Assembly (NCBI GenBank): GCA_037074765.1
Contig: JBAMDO010000051.1
Span: forward strand, 62,001-126,000
Source of the DNA: Mansonella perstans
Lineage: Eukaryota > Nematoda > Chromadorea > Rhabditida > Onchocercidae
Direction of reading: 5' to 3'
DNA length: 64,000 nt
Part shown: piece after piece, positions 13,404-24,727 of the stretch
Layout of the letters: the number at the start of each line of letters is the position of its first letter
Numbering within the stretch: the stretch's first letter is position 1
The notes under the pieces: model-generated
The model's input: the letters and a program-made list of their open reading frames with translations, nothing else
The model's database searches: none
What the model was told of the DNA's origin: nothing
Program-made: the position numbers and the translations under genes

Positions 13404-16400
13404 AAGATATAGCTACATGGTTTTGATATATTTACAAGAAAGACAAATATGAGAACGACATAAATTTTTATTTATTTCTGTAAGCCTGAAGGCGCACATT
13501 TTTAATTACATATTAAATAGCCATGACATTTTGGCCAAAAAAGAACAAGATCGCAAATTTGAAATGTTTTTTTAAAACTTAGTTTTGCGTAAATTAATCA
13601 TTGCATTAGCATCAATGCTCCTTTGATATCGATTTCTAAAAAAAAAGTGCAATCTAAAATCTCACATTTTAAATAAAGCTTAGCATGTGATTCGGAAGTT
13701 GGGAAGCTTGCTTAACTTACAAACAAGGAATATAAATAACTTTTTGCCTGTCCTTCACATATTGCTGATCAGCAAATTCATTGGGTCAAGTTAACGTGGA
13801 ATAACGCTATCAGTTTTAATCACTATATCTATGTCACTAGAAGCAAGTGAATGAATTTCACTTCTTTTTAAATGATAAGATTATCACTTCAAGGAAATAA
13901 AGAATTAAAATTTGAAAATATAATCAAATGCTGTTTGCACTCCGAATGTCCATGATGTTTAGTTATTTTTTTTTATAACATTTTTTCAAAAATTTGTGAA
14001 TAAACGAATAAGGTCGATTTCATTGGAGATTTAAAATACTACTCAAAAGGTCATCCACATCGATCAGTGTAATTTTGCAAGTTGCGTAAACGCATCATAT
14101 CGATCAGTGTCATTCTGCAATTTGTATAAACGAATTCATATTCAATATTCATTTATGCCTCACTAGCACGTCTTAAGTAGAAAAAAATCAACTAATCTTT
14201 CATCAGATGAGAATAGCATTCTCAAATTTAATAAATAAGTTCATGGTGATTTGATCATTTTTGATATCCAGATTCTGTTTTATGCCGTTAGGCTCAAACA
14301 GCATTTAGATGTGTAATTGTAATTTTATTGTGCAAATGTATTTGATTAAATTTGTTACTATATCAGTCATGTCAGAGCTTAATTTTTGCTTACAAAGTGA
14401 GATTGAATCTTTTTTCCAACTTATTTTCTTTTTTTTGTTCAACCTTCTTCGTTTTTTTTTTAAGTTTTTTTTTCAAAGTCTTTTTAAAGAAATATTACAA
14501 GATATTCCGAAAAAAAGAAAAAAACACAAACTTTGAAATTATTTCTTTTTCAGTCCATCGAAATAGTATCTTTCTAATTCTCAAAAAAAAGCAAGGAAAA
14601 TTTCATTTAGCTTTTAGTTTTCATATTTAAGCTGTCCAGCTAAAGTATATGATGTTAAAAACAAAGGGGAAATTGCTCTATTCACAATGACTGATCTCTT
14701 CCAAGTATTTTTCAAAAAAAAACTTAAAAGATGGCAATCAAATAAATTCACAGTTGGCTGAACTCGATTTATTGCAATGTTGATTTTGCAAAAAGCTGTT
14801 GATTTTATTAACGGATAAAATTTAAACAATTTTCTACATATTATTATGAAAGGTTTTTAGCATGTTATCTATTGTGCAGTAAGCGTGTTTCAGTTGTTTA
14901 TTTTTTTTTTTGTCTGCAACTTTTAATTTTAATGAAATTATTCCAATTCGTAGTGTTAATTTCATGCCATTTATAATGATTTTGAACCATGCAAGAACAC
15001 AACATTTGAATGGACACAGTAAAGAATTTCAAATGACCTCTAATTCATTACTTATTTTTTCTATTTCTTTTGAACTTTATAATAATTTCATTGATCATGG
15101 ATCCGTTCAGTCGATTTCCCTTGGATATCATTTTTTGCTTATCATAGCTGCTCTCCAAATGAATGCAAATGAGAAAACTACCGATCAATTTTGATTGAAG
15201 TCATTAAAATGTTTTCATTGTTCATAGTTGTTAGCTCAATGTTACTCTAATATGATAATCGAAATTTAGTAATGAGGGTTGACGCAGGTTGACAGTCACC
15301 AGCACTATGCTGTACTATTGAGATTGATAAATTGTAGTTTATAGTCCTGATGGGTTAAATTACGAAGAAGATAATTTGAATCTAAGCCCTCCATGTAAAT
15401 ACCTGCTTGTATCTATTAGGATTTTTTTTAAGCTTTCGAAAATTTTAAGTGACACTGCAATGACATTACTCAGAGTGATTATGCCCTTTCGCGTTGAAAT
15501 TTGCATTTTTCAAAATTAAATTGGCAATATGGAAATTTGTTACTTAACCAGTAGCAATATTTCAATTTGTTCCTTCCGATATGTGGGAATGAATTTTTTT
15601 CGCGTGGTTGTTTCAAATGACTTCTTTAAATAACAAATCACATTGTTATGCTTTGTTTAAAAATTGAATTTTGAAATGAGAAAAAGTAAATTGGATTAAA
15701 TTCGAACTGTGGTATCAGTGATAATATACTTAGGCTATTAAGATTCCAGGAAGCATCCTTATAAAACAGTAACATCGAGTTATTTGAAGTATCCAGGTTG
15801 TTATGAAATATTGAGGATGCCAGGCTTGATTCAAAGAATTAAATTAAATATCGTGGATCATCAGTATGACCTATCTATCTACTTCCTCTTGCTGTTCATT
15901 AAGTTCAATTGATTTCTTTCCACATAGTCCTTGAACTAATTCTTCAAACATTTGCTTTGAAATACAAGTGTTCACTTAGATCATTTGTTATTCATAAGCG
16001 ATGATTCAGCTCATTCCTTTTCTTTTTCATATGATAAACAGCTTCATAATTTCTTCTTCTCACTTCTTTCCACTCATCAAAAAAAAAATCTCGTCACATT
16101 AGGATCTCTTCATTCTTCCAGCTAACCTGTTAAGCTCAGGTGGTTGGTCTCTTTCACAAATATCTGTGAGGCGATATTACTTTCTGAATTAATTTTTACG
16201 CTTTAGATGCTTTGACATCATTAATAATATTAGAACTATTAATTTGATTACCGTGTCGAGCAAAACCGAAGCACAAGCAAGTGCTACTAGAAACCGCTTG
16301 GATATAAGATCAATATTTATCGATTCAAATTAAATTTCTTATAAATTGAAATTTTTTTTTATCAAAAATATTCAAAATCAAATTTTTATTTATTAGTAAA

Positions 16401-17210
16401 AATTGAATTGTGCTTTGGTTTTGAGGCTTCCTAAAGCTCTACTTTCTTTTTTCACTTGTTCCAGTTTCTAGAGTTAAGTAAGGGGATATTAATTGGAGGA
16501 AAAAGTAAACTAAGAGATCACATTCTTTATGTGTAGTGATATCAGAAGACATGTTGAGTTTAATGCTATATTTCTGAACCTATAGTGCCATATCTTCTAG
16601 CTGGCATTGTATATCAGTGTTACGTCAAAAAGGATTTGAAATTAAGCATCCATTTCGTTGGTGGTAATTTTCAGTTTAGTTAATAATTAAATCATTCTAT
16701 TTCATACCAAATCAAATCAGAATACAAAAATGAAAAGAAGCAAATTTTACAAAATACTACTGGAAATTAATCAGCCTTTTTCCGAAAAAAAAAGTGGAGT
16801 AAAACGAAGAAAGCTTTAAAAAGTGAAGCTGTCATTGAAATTCCTACTTTACACAGAGGAACACTTTCCTCGTAGCAGCTGACTTTTTCTCATAAAAAAA
16901 TCTTGCGTTCTCTTTTAGTCATGTTAACTTTTAACAGACCAATTCATTTAAAATATACTTTCAATCTCAATTTTAATCGTGATGTTAGAACCGAAAGAGT
17001 TTAAAATCAGCTTCAAATTCATTCTGTGTCCGTTGGTCCGTGATATTGACTGACCTTCAAACTGTTTAGAACTATAAGCGGATGATTTGCTCTGCTTATT
17101 TTCATTCATTCTTTCTCTTCACCTCTTACTACAAACTTGGCATATTTCTCCAAATTTTCAAGAAATTTGAATTCAGCAAGCTTCCGTGAGAGTCCATGGA
17201 AATCTGATTT
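13404..17210. other. Intergenic region
   Basis: About 3.8 kb of AT-rich DNA. The open frames near 14309-14630 are translations of T-rich low-complexity sequence and two overlap in different frames, so I do not call them. An imperfect 40-bp tandem duplication lies at 14061-14140. Nothing else is recognisable. Confidence 0.6.
14061..14140. repeat. Two-copy 40-bp imperfect tandem repeat
   Basis: CGATCAGTGT starts each copy, at 14061 and 14101, followed by similar ATTxTGCAAxTTGxxTAAACG sequence. Confidence 0.75.
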
Positions 17211-17219
17211 TAATTCCAG
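17211..17219 (+). promoter_or_regulatory. Probable spliced-leader acceptor, membrane protein A
   Basis: TAATTCCAG is followed 11 bases later by the ATG of the next gene. No upstream exon fits, so trans-splicing is the simplest explanation. Confidence 0.45.
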
Positions 17220-17230
17220 GTGCTTTCGGA

Positions 17231-18839
17231 ATGGATTATCGATTTACATGGTCAGGAACAGCTAGTCCGAAGTAATTCCACAATTTTTCTTTCTTATTTT
17301 CACTACGCAGAAGTTGTGAAAAAAGTAAAATAAAGCATTAAAGAGACCAGTGTCACTGCGAAGTTTGTTGTAGCGCAAACACATTGCAACTTAATTTCCA
17401 CACCGGTAAAATAATGCCATTTCTATTGAGATCTCTCCATGATACCATTTTACAAAATAAATGGAACTGAAATAATTTAGAAATTGTTGAAGCTACGGCT
17501 TACCATGTTGCAGAGATACACTGGAATGGGCGCCACCGCTGCGAGTTGTAGCTGTGGTGACACTTTTTGCTTCGACGCTCGATCTGATAGCCGATTTTCT
17601 ATTTTGCAGCAAGTTAGTATTTACTAATGGAGTGCAGATTATTTGCATTATTGAACAGAAAGGAAGCAAAAAGAATGGAGAGTTGAGTGGACAGCTGACC
17701 ATCGAATCGCGCATTGCTTTGTAAATATGTGATGTGTGAGAAAGAAAGAAAGAAGAAAAATCTTGTGGAAATTATTCATCACATCCCTTTCTCATAGCAA
17801 AGAGAATAGTAAATCAAGACTTGGAAGGTTTTCGTCGATCCTGACTTTTAACCTTATTGCTCTTAACTGCAAATTTAAGCACAATAAGTGTTTATAGAAA
17901 CGTTCAAAGCATTACATTCTACTAAACATATGAAAGTTTTTACAGGATAGCAGAATTATTACCACATTTCCGAAGTGATATAGCTGTTCTGGCTGCTTAT
18001 GGTTATTTCTTTTTTACTGGTCTTTCTATTATCGCTTACGTTTTCGAAATGACCGATGTTTGCTTGACACTGAAGAACGATTACGAAAATATCTTCAACG
18101 CTCGATTAGCCAAATCATTGGTACTTGCCGTCGAAGAAGTAAGTGCTTTTGTAACAATTTTTTTGCTGGCCTGCTATGTATGTTTCTATCATTGTTTACG
18201 TTTTTTTCATATATATATATGTTATCTGTCATTTCTAGGTACCATTACCAATTCTATTAAATGTGTTGTTCACAAATGAACCAAGAATGTCAATAGCAAG
18301 TCCAGCATATCTTGTGTCATGGATTAAATTGATTGCGTTGACATGGGGCATTGTCAAGTTCACCAAATTGCGCTTCTTTTGGTGCTGTCTACCGCTTAAT
18401 CCAAAACATGATACCACGTAAATTACTTCTTTGCGATTCATGCATGTTACCCGTAAACTGTAAAAAAATGCAAGAAAAATTGACCGATTCGGAAATAACA
18501 ACTTTTAGTATTATTATTATCAAGCATAATTTTCTTTGTGAGCTTTGATGCAAGATATATTAAGAAGTATTATTAACTTTGTTAAACTCGCTTTTATAAA
18601 TTATTCTTTTAATATATATACATATCCAGGTATAATTTTCATATATATATATATATATCCGATTTTAGTATTTTTGAAAATTTTGCAGGGAGAATCTTCG
18701 TCGTTGTTTCACGTGGACACGATATCGCATTATAATGATTTTCGTTAATATCTGTCATCTAACTGCAATTGCCACTGTTATTTATAGCATTGTAATTGCT
18801 AGCAAAGGTCAAAGAGAAATGAAATTAAAAAGTCCTTGA
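17231..18839 (+). CDS. Multi-pass membrane protein, 220 aa, family not recognised
   Basis: Exons are 17231-17271, 17514-17612, 17946-18138, 18239-18417 and 18689-18839, all GT-AG and in phase. The start MDYRFTWSGTASPK sits just after a trans-splice-like acceptor. About four or five hydrophobic segments are visible: VVAVVTLFASTLDLIADFLF (residues about 25-44), IAVLAAYGYFFFTGLSIIAY (60-80), a weaker one around VLAVEEVPLPILLNVLF, then IKLIALTWGIV, and IIMIFVNICHLTAIATVIYS near the C-terminus. The Glu-Glu-Val-Pro-Leu-Pro element within a membrane segment and the basic cytoplasmic stretch between the last two segments are distinctive. The final exon could instead splice on after SIVIASK, because a GT follows, but reading on gives a stop after 11 more codons. 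Function is unknown. Confidence 0.7.
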
Positions 18840-20249
18840 AATTCGAACAAAAATATGACAAATCTTCCTGGGCACATAACATCTTATTGTTAACTGGAAA
18901 AATTAATGACAAATTTATTTGCTTTTATAGGTAATAAGAAATTCGCGACAATTCCAAAAACATTGTTTTCTTCACAGGCATTTCGAAAGATTTATTTTTG
19001 ACCAAAGAGAGGAAGGTCACACATCCTTAGTTATTAATAAGCACGTGTAAATAATAGCATTAATTAATTCGACAAAAAATTATTTATTGGCTTTTGTTTG
19101 GCGCTTTTTAAAGACAGCAAATTTCTTTATATATATATATATATCTATAGAATAACATTGAAATTTACCAAAAATCTTCAAATAAGCAGAAAACAAAGAT
19201 GGACAATGGACATTGGGCCAAAGGTCCATTTCTACAAGCTATTCCGCCTAACAAATGACTTAAAACATTGAAATGATACATCTAACTGACCATCACCTCA
19301 ACTATGGTCAGTATCTGTCCTTATCTCTCTTCTACAATTCTCTTCTACTTTTATATGATACGGTTAAACTGTCAACAGAGAATTACTAACTGTCGAAGAT
19401 GTATCGCTCTTCTTGCCTGCTCTCTCTTACTTCTGCCCTATTCATTTCCTATTTGCTAACTGTTGACACACATACACGCATATATACGCGTCCAGACGCG
19501 TGGACATACATCAACATTCACATACACAACATACACACATACTCAGGCATATATCTCAGTGGCATTGATTTCTCGCCAACATAGAGTTTGTCTCAAATAA
19601 TTCCCATCTAAAATGTAAAATTTACTCTTTGTTATTGTTGTTGTCATATATTGGCAGAACATTTTGACAGATAATAATAATAATAATAATGGAAGTTTAT
19701 CAATTTGGAATAATAAATATAAGGATAAAAAGGTCATTGTTATGCACAAACAATTTGTAGGCAAATATTAGTACAAATTTGGTTGTAAATTTTTATCCAA
19801 AAATTATCAATTTTTAGCAAATAATTTTTTCATAAAATTATACTTGTAAGTTAAAGAAAAAATTCTACATACAATTATACTACTACTAATCATACATATG
19901 AACATTACTACTACATTTAAATATTTAAATTATTGATTACAACTTGTGTACATAGATATGAATTTGATTTAATTATCAAATGTATATAGCTAATTAAAAT
20001 TATTCTTATGATGTATGATATGATTTTTTTTTTTTATCATTATTAAATGTTCCTAATGAAAGTTCAATTTTCATCGGTTTTATCAATGTTTTTTTTAGTT
20101 AATTTCAGTTGAAATTATTTGAAACAAATTATGATGGAAATAAGAAAACTACAATATTATCCATGAAAGAATGGAAGCAAATGAACCATAAAAGATGAAG
20201 AAATGCATTCCTATTGCTATTATTATTCTTTCTAAATAAATTGTATTAG
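18840..20249. other. Gap between the two membrane protein genes
   Basis: 1.4 kb with TA microsatellites (about 19128-19145), a CA-rich stretch (about 19467-19545) and an ATA microsatellite (19671-19690). No exon is seen. Both neighbours are on the plus strand and appear trans-spliced. An operon is conceivable, but the gap is wide for one. Confidence 0.55.
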
Positions 20250-20250
20250 C
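20241..20250 (+). promoter_or_regulatory. Probable trans-splice acceptor, membrane protein B
   Basis: TTGTATTAG (ending at 20249) lies 9 bases before the ATG at 20259. Attempts to splice from the preceding gene into this exon gave stops, which supports a separate gene start here. Confidence 0.4.
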
Positions 20251-20258
20251 GGTTCAGT

Positions 20259-21579
20259 ATGTCATTGTTGCATGGATCAAATGAATGGCGTTCCAACAGA
20301 ATGCTTCGATCACATGGATTGCTCAAGGTTTGTTCTTCTACTTTTTTAAAATATATTTAATTTTATATGAGATATAAATGAAATAATCATCTGTTATGTG
20401 TAATTTATATTCATCATACTTTATTTAATCTACCATAAATATACTTTTCTTTCTTGATGATTTTTAATTTTTTCAAAATTTCAGTGTTTAGCACAATGTC
20501 ATGTTGTACTTGGTTTGATAATTTTTATATTAGCTGCATTAGCAGATTATATGAGCTCACGAATTCATACGATCCGAATGATTGGCCTAGAGGAATGCTG
20601 CTCGTTCTACTTCATTTTAACGGGGTATTTCATTTTAATTCTCATGAAAGAAAAAAAAAAAAATGTTTCGTATGGATAATGTAAGAAAGAATTTAACTAA
20701 AAATTGCCTTGTTTTCATTATGTTCTGTTAAATATCTTCAGTCCTGAAGAACCGAGGAATAAAGAGTAAGATAAATAAAAAAAGGCAACATGATAGTCAT
20801 CCACTATCCTTATGCTATTATTTTTTTATGAAAGTGAATTAAATTTTCAATCTTATCTTTGAATCTTTAGTATTATTGGAATTTGTGGTTCGGCTAGTCA
20901 TCGTCGTGGTTTAATACTAGCATTCATGATAATGAATTTACATGCAATCCTTATTTTCGTGCCGGCAATTGTAATTGTTTCCAGCTTCGACATACATTTT
21001 TATCAGGTTTGTGAATTTTTGAAGATTACATCTATTGTTAAACTGAAGTGAATCGGAGTGTTTTTCCAGGCTGAATGTTTCGGCGAATGTGACTGGCATC
21101 TGTTGGCAACAAGTCTGCCGGAAAATAGTCGGTGCCAAATCCTTTGCGGCGAAAATATTGACCACAACAGGAGAAGGTATCACTGTCCACATTTGTTTGA
21201 AACTATTCTGTCAGCAGTAAGTGACATCTGTTCTTCAGTCAAACTGTGGACTTATTCTTTTCTGCACTGAAAATTTCAACATAAGGAAACTACTGATTAG
21301 TGGTTTTGCATAATGTATTTGCTTGATAGTAAAGTTTGCATAAAAAACAGTTTTACAATCACGGTTTTTGATAAGGTGTTGACCTGTAGTCAAATGAAGA
21401 GAGTAAAAGAGTAAATTTTTAGTTTGATGACACGATTGGGAACTGAATATCGTTTGGATGCCGGTATTATTGCAGCAACTATCTTACAGATGTTACTTTC
21501 CCTTTTTTCCGCATCACTTTGCTGCCGGGAAATATGTATCGAGTGTCAACCGATGTGGAATGACGATGTTCGTTTTTAA
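20259..21579 (+). CDS. Four-pass membrane protein, 202 aa, family not recognised
   Basis: Exons are 20259-20327, 20485-20624, 20871-21006, 21070-21176 and 21423-21579; all phases close and the last ends TAA. The topology is tetraspan-like. A short basic N-terminus (MSLLHGSNEWRSNRMLRSHG) is followed by TM1 (VVLGLIIFILAALADYM) and TM2 around CCSFYFILTGIIGICGSA. TM3 (LILAFMIMNLHAILIFVPAI) comes next, then a roughly 60-residue loop with six cysteines (AECFGECDW, CQILCGE), and TM4 (AGIIAATILQMLLSLFSASL). The tail reads CCREICIECQP. The Cys-rich large loop and the juxtamembrane CC, a possible palmitoylation site, resemble tetraspanins or claudin/MS4A-type tetraspans, but the tetraspanin CCG motif is absent. 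A strong alternative donor (GTAAGT at 21217) would lengthen exon 4 by 40 nt and shift the frame. Confidence 0.72.
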
Positions 21580-24500
21580 GATTTTTTGAGATTAAATTTG
21601 CCTTTTAAAATAATGCTCGTCAAACTGGCCATATATTTCATATTAAATTCTATAATAGCTGTATATTCAGTTGCTTCCTCTAATTGATTGCACATTTTTT
21701 CATTAAACAAATTTCGCATTTCTGATCAAGTTCAAAATCTTCAATTTTTTATCAAGATTTTTGATTTAGACCAAGCATAAATAGCTTTATTGCTCACCAG
21801 AATAAACCTTTTAACGACTGAATTCAGAAATTTGTTATTTTAGAATCATCAGTTGGGCATGATGATGCCGCTAAACTTACAGGATGGCATATCGAACTGA
21901 ACAAAATCTTCTCTGTTGAAGGTAGTGTGAGTGTTATTTAAATTTCGTCGAAGTTATCATGTGCAAGTTTCAGTGGTCATTTTAATGGTTTTTGTACCAC
22001 TTTGAACATCTTGCAAACAGATAAAGCGCAACAGTTGGCAGGAGAATATTTGAAAAGCCGGTCAAATGTTTAGGAGATTTAGATGCTAGAAAAAGATAAA
22101 GTGAAATTACATTTTTACTTAATTCACTAAATCAATATATATTTGTGATTTTTCTTTAGCTTACAAATTCGATCTATTTTTTGGTTCTCCATATTTGAGA
22201 ATTATATTTTTTATTGAGCCATATTGCCAGTTACGTTATCAGTATCTTTACCATTATTATCGTGCAGATGTAAGTTCAGAAAGTACTTTAAGATTTATTC
22301 TTTACTATGTATGTCGGACTCTATTTGCATTTATCAATTAATCAATTCTACTAATTCGGTCCAAACCATTAATAAACGAGGACTAATCACTTGTTCACGA
22401 TCCATTCCTTACTGAAAAGAAGTATGAAAATCGTATGAATCGAAATCCATTGCTTACTTCGTTCGATCTTATAAAAAGTGAAATAATGAGAAGGTCGTAA
22501 AATTTGATCTTTGAAATAAGCGGAACTTGGAACATAAAATTATAACAAGTTAGCATGGCATATCATATCAAAATGTATGAAATAAAAAATAAATTCTATA
22601 AGAACGCTTGAAAGATATTTCAGACAAAATCTAAATTGAATATTGGCTGTTAATTTCATTTAACTATATTTAGTTATACGTAAATTATCGATTTAAAAGT
22701 ATGAAACCATTTGTAGATTGTAAAATTTGTAGTAAAGCAATTCGTGAATCTAGTCTAAAGAATAGCAATAGTGATTGATTTTATTTAGTCTGAATCGTTA
22801 TCATTGCTTTCACAATACCATCATCTCGTGTTGCCAGATGAAAAGATTCAAGAAACATGAGTTGTTTATTCCAGCATCAGTCATTTCATAACAAATCAAC
22901 ATCATAATGCAGAAACCCAAAGGAAGCAGTAGATATGTTTGCAACTTGATTGAAGGAAAAGCTCATGTCAACAATAGTAATAATTAGCAAAGAATTTTAC
23001 ATAAATTAAAACTCACATACATATTTGATACCGGTGTATAAAATATGAGATTAGCGTGCTAGTGGGGAAGTTATGGAATACATCTATTTTTTGGGGTTTC
23101 AGAACTGTAGATCTGCGTTACCCGTAATATGCACCAGCAAACCGAGAAAGTTCAAAAACGAAGTTCTCACAATAGTTGAGTCTCATCTTTCTTTCATTGT
23201 AATGAACTTTTAAGGTTTTTTAAAACTTGCTTCCGATATTTCGAACAGAACTCCTCAGGGAATAAAGATAATATATTACTATTATTATTTCATAATCTAT
23301 AAATCATACATTTGTGAAATATCACAGAAATACCTATTTATGAAAAAAATTATCATATAAAAAAATATAATTTTAAATACAGCGAAATGTCACTTACTGA
23401 ATGACTCTCTAAGAAAGTACGATATGAAAACGGAACCTGACAAACTTTGACAGGATAGTTGTCTTCTAACTTCAAAATATAAAATAAATTAGTATTGCAT
23501 TAATGCTTGTCACTTTCGAAACGTGACATATTCTTGATCGACGCAAAAAAAACAGCCGTATTATGCAGAGATTTAGCAGAACTACTATTCAAATTAATGA
23601 TATCAAAGATATCCAAAGATTTTGTCTCGCAAATGTTAACTGGCCATTCCTTCTCCAGTGACAGTAAATCACATACATATGTAACACTTTCTATTCTCAA
23701 ATACAACAGAACAACACGAAGAACAGATGAAATTTTAGTATAAGGCTCTGTTTTCAAAGATATGCCTGTTTTCACCAGCCAGTGAATTAAATAAAAAGAT
23801 TGGACAGCACAGAAATTACGCTAGTATTAGAAAACTAGTACATGATCACGCTTGGTATTTAAATAAGCCACTTTAAAATAGCTTTAATATATGATTCTTC
23901 CCTCTGTCTGAAATTTTAGACATAAATACAAACTACATCATTAATTACATTATAAGTGAAACACAATATACCTGAAAAAAAGCTTCGAAACACCAAAAAA
24001 AAAACCAATAAATTACTTAAAGTATCAATGGCGAGTATTAAATTTTGTAGTTTATGACTTTGCAAAATTAACATCTTTTAAATATACAAAGAGGGCTGAG
24101 ATTGAACTGTTATGAGTCCATTAATTTAGATTTCACAAAGTTCATAAAAATTTCAACAAAAATTTGCATAGAAAGTGTAATGCACCAAAATCTCGAAATT
24201 ATGAGTTGGATTTAATTTGAACCGCTCAAATTGATAACGAACAGAATTGCATATATAGATAAAAACTTCTCACGGGAAAAGAATTCCAAAATCATTATGA
24301 GCGGCTCAAATTCTTTAGATGAAGAAATGTTTGCTGAATATGCTTCTCTTTCAGGCTATTTCAAAAACTATTCGATAAAACATTTTTGAAAACCAACAGA
24401 AACTGAGCAGCAAAAGGACGTTCTAATTCATAAAAGAAACTACTAAGATGAGCCAGACCAAATATAATTTCTCCAACTTGAATTAGCCATTTTACTCGTT

Positions 24501-24727
24501 GCAACATCCGCTAAAATTAATAGGACTTAATTTCCAAATACAACAAGTTCTACAATTGGTAAAAATTTGAAGGCTAAAGTGCAGGCACAGTGGTGTAGAA
24601 AGCGTCTGTTTTATTTTCTCATTTGTATTCGTTGCAAAAAAAATATCTTGAAGAATTTCTGAAATTGCACAGTAAAAACCTGAAAAACTTCAGTGAACTT
24701 TCCGAATATTTTAATATTGATCTAGCA
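21580..24727. other. Intergenic region
   Basis: 3.1 kb between the tetraspan gene (+) and the 3' end of the golgin gene (-), which converge. Open frames on both strands at 23500-23775 overlap one another and show no splice or domain support. The true last exon of the golgin could lie at the right edge. Confidence 0.55.

Noticed and set aside
14309..14630. Two overlapping Phe/Lys-rich plus-strand frames
   Set aside because: They translate T-rich low-complexity DNA in two frames and have no domain or splice support.
17493..17714. Minus-strand 73-aa frame
   Set aside because: It overlaps exon 2 of the plus-strand membrane protein, whose flanking splice sites and TM segment fit.
23500..23775. 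Opposed 91-aa and 78-aa frames
   Set aside because: They overlap on opposite strands with no recognisable domain or splice pattern; probably chance.
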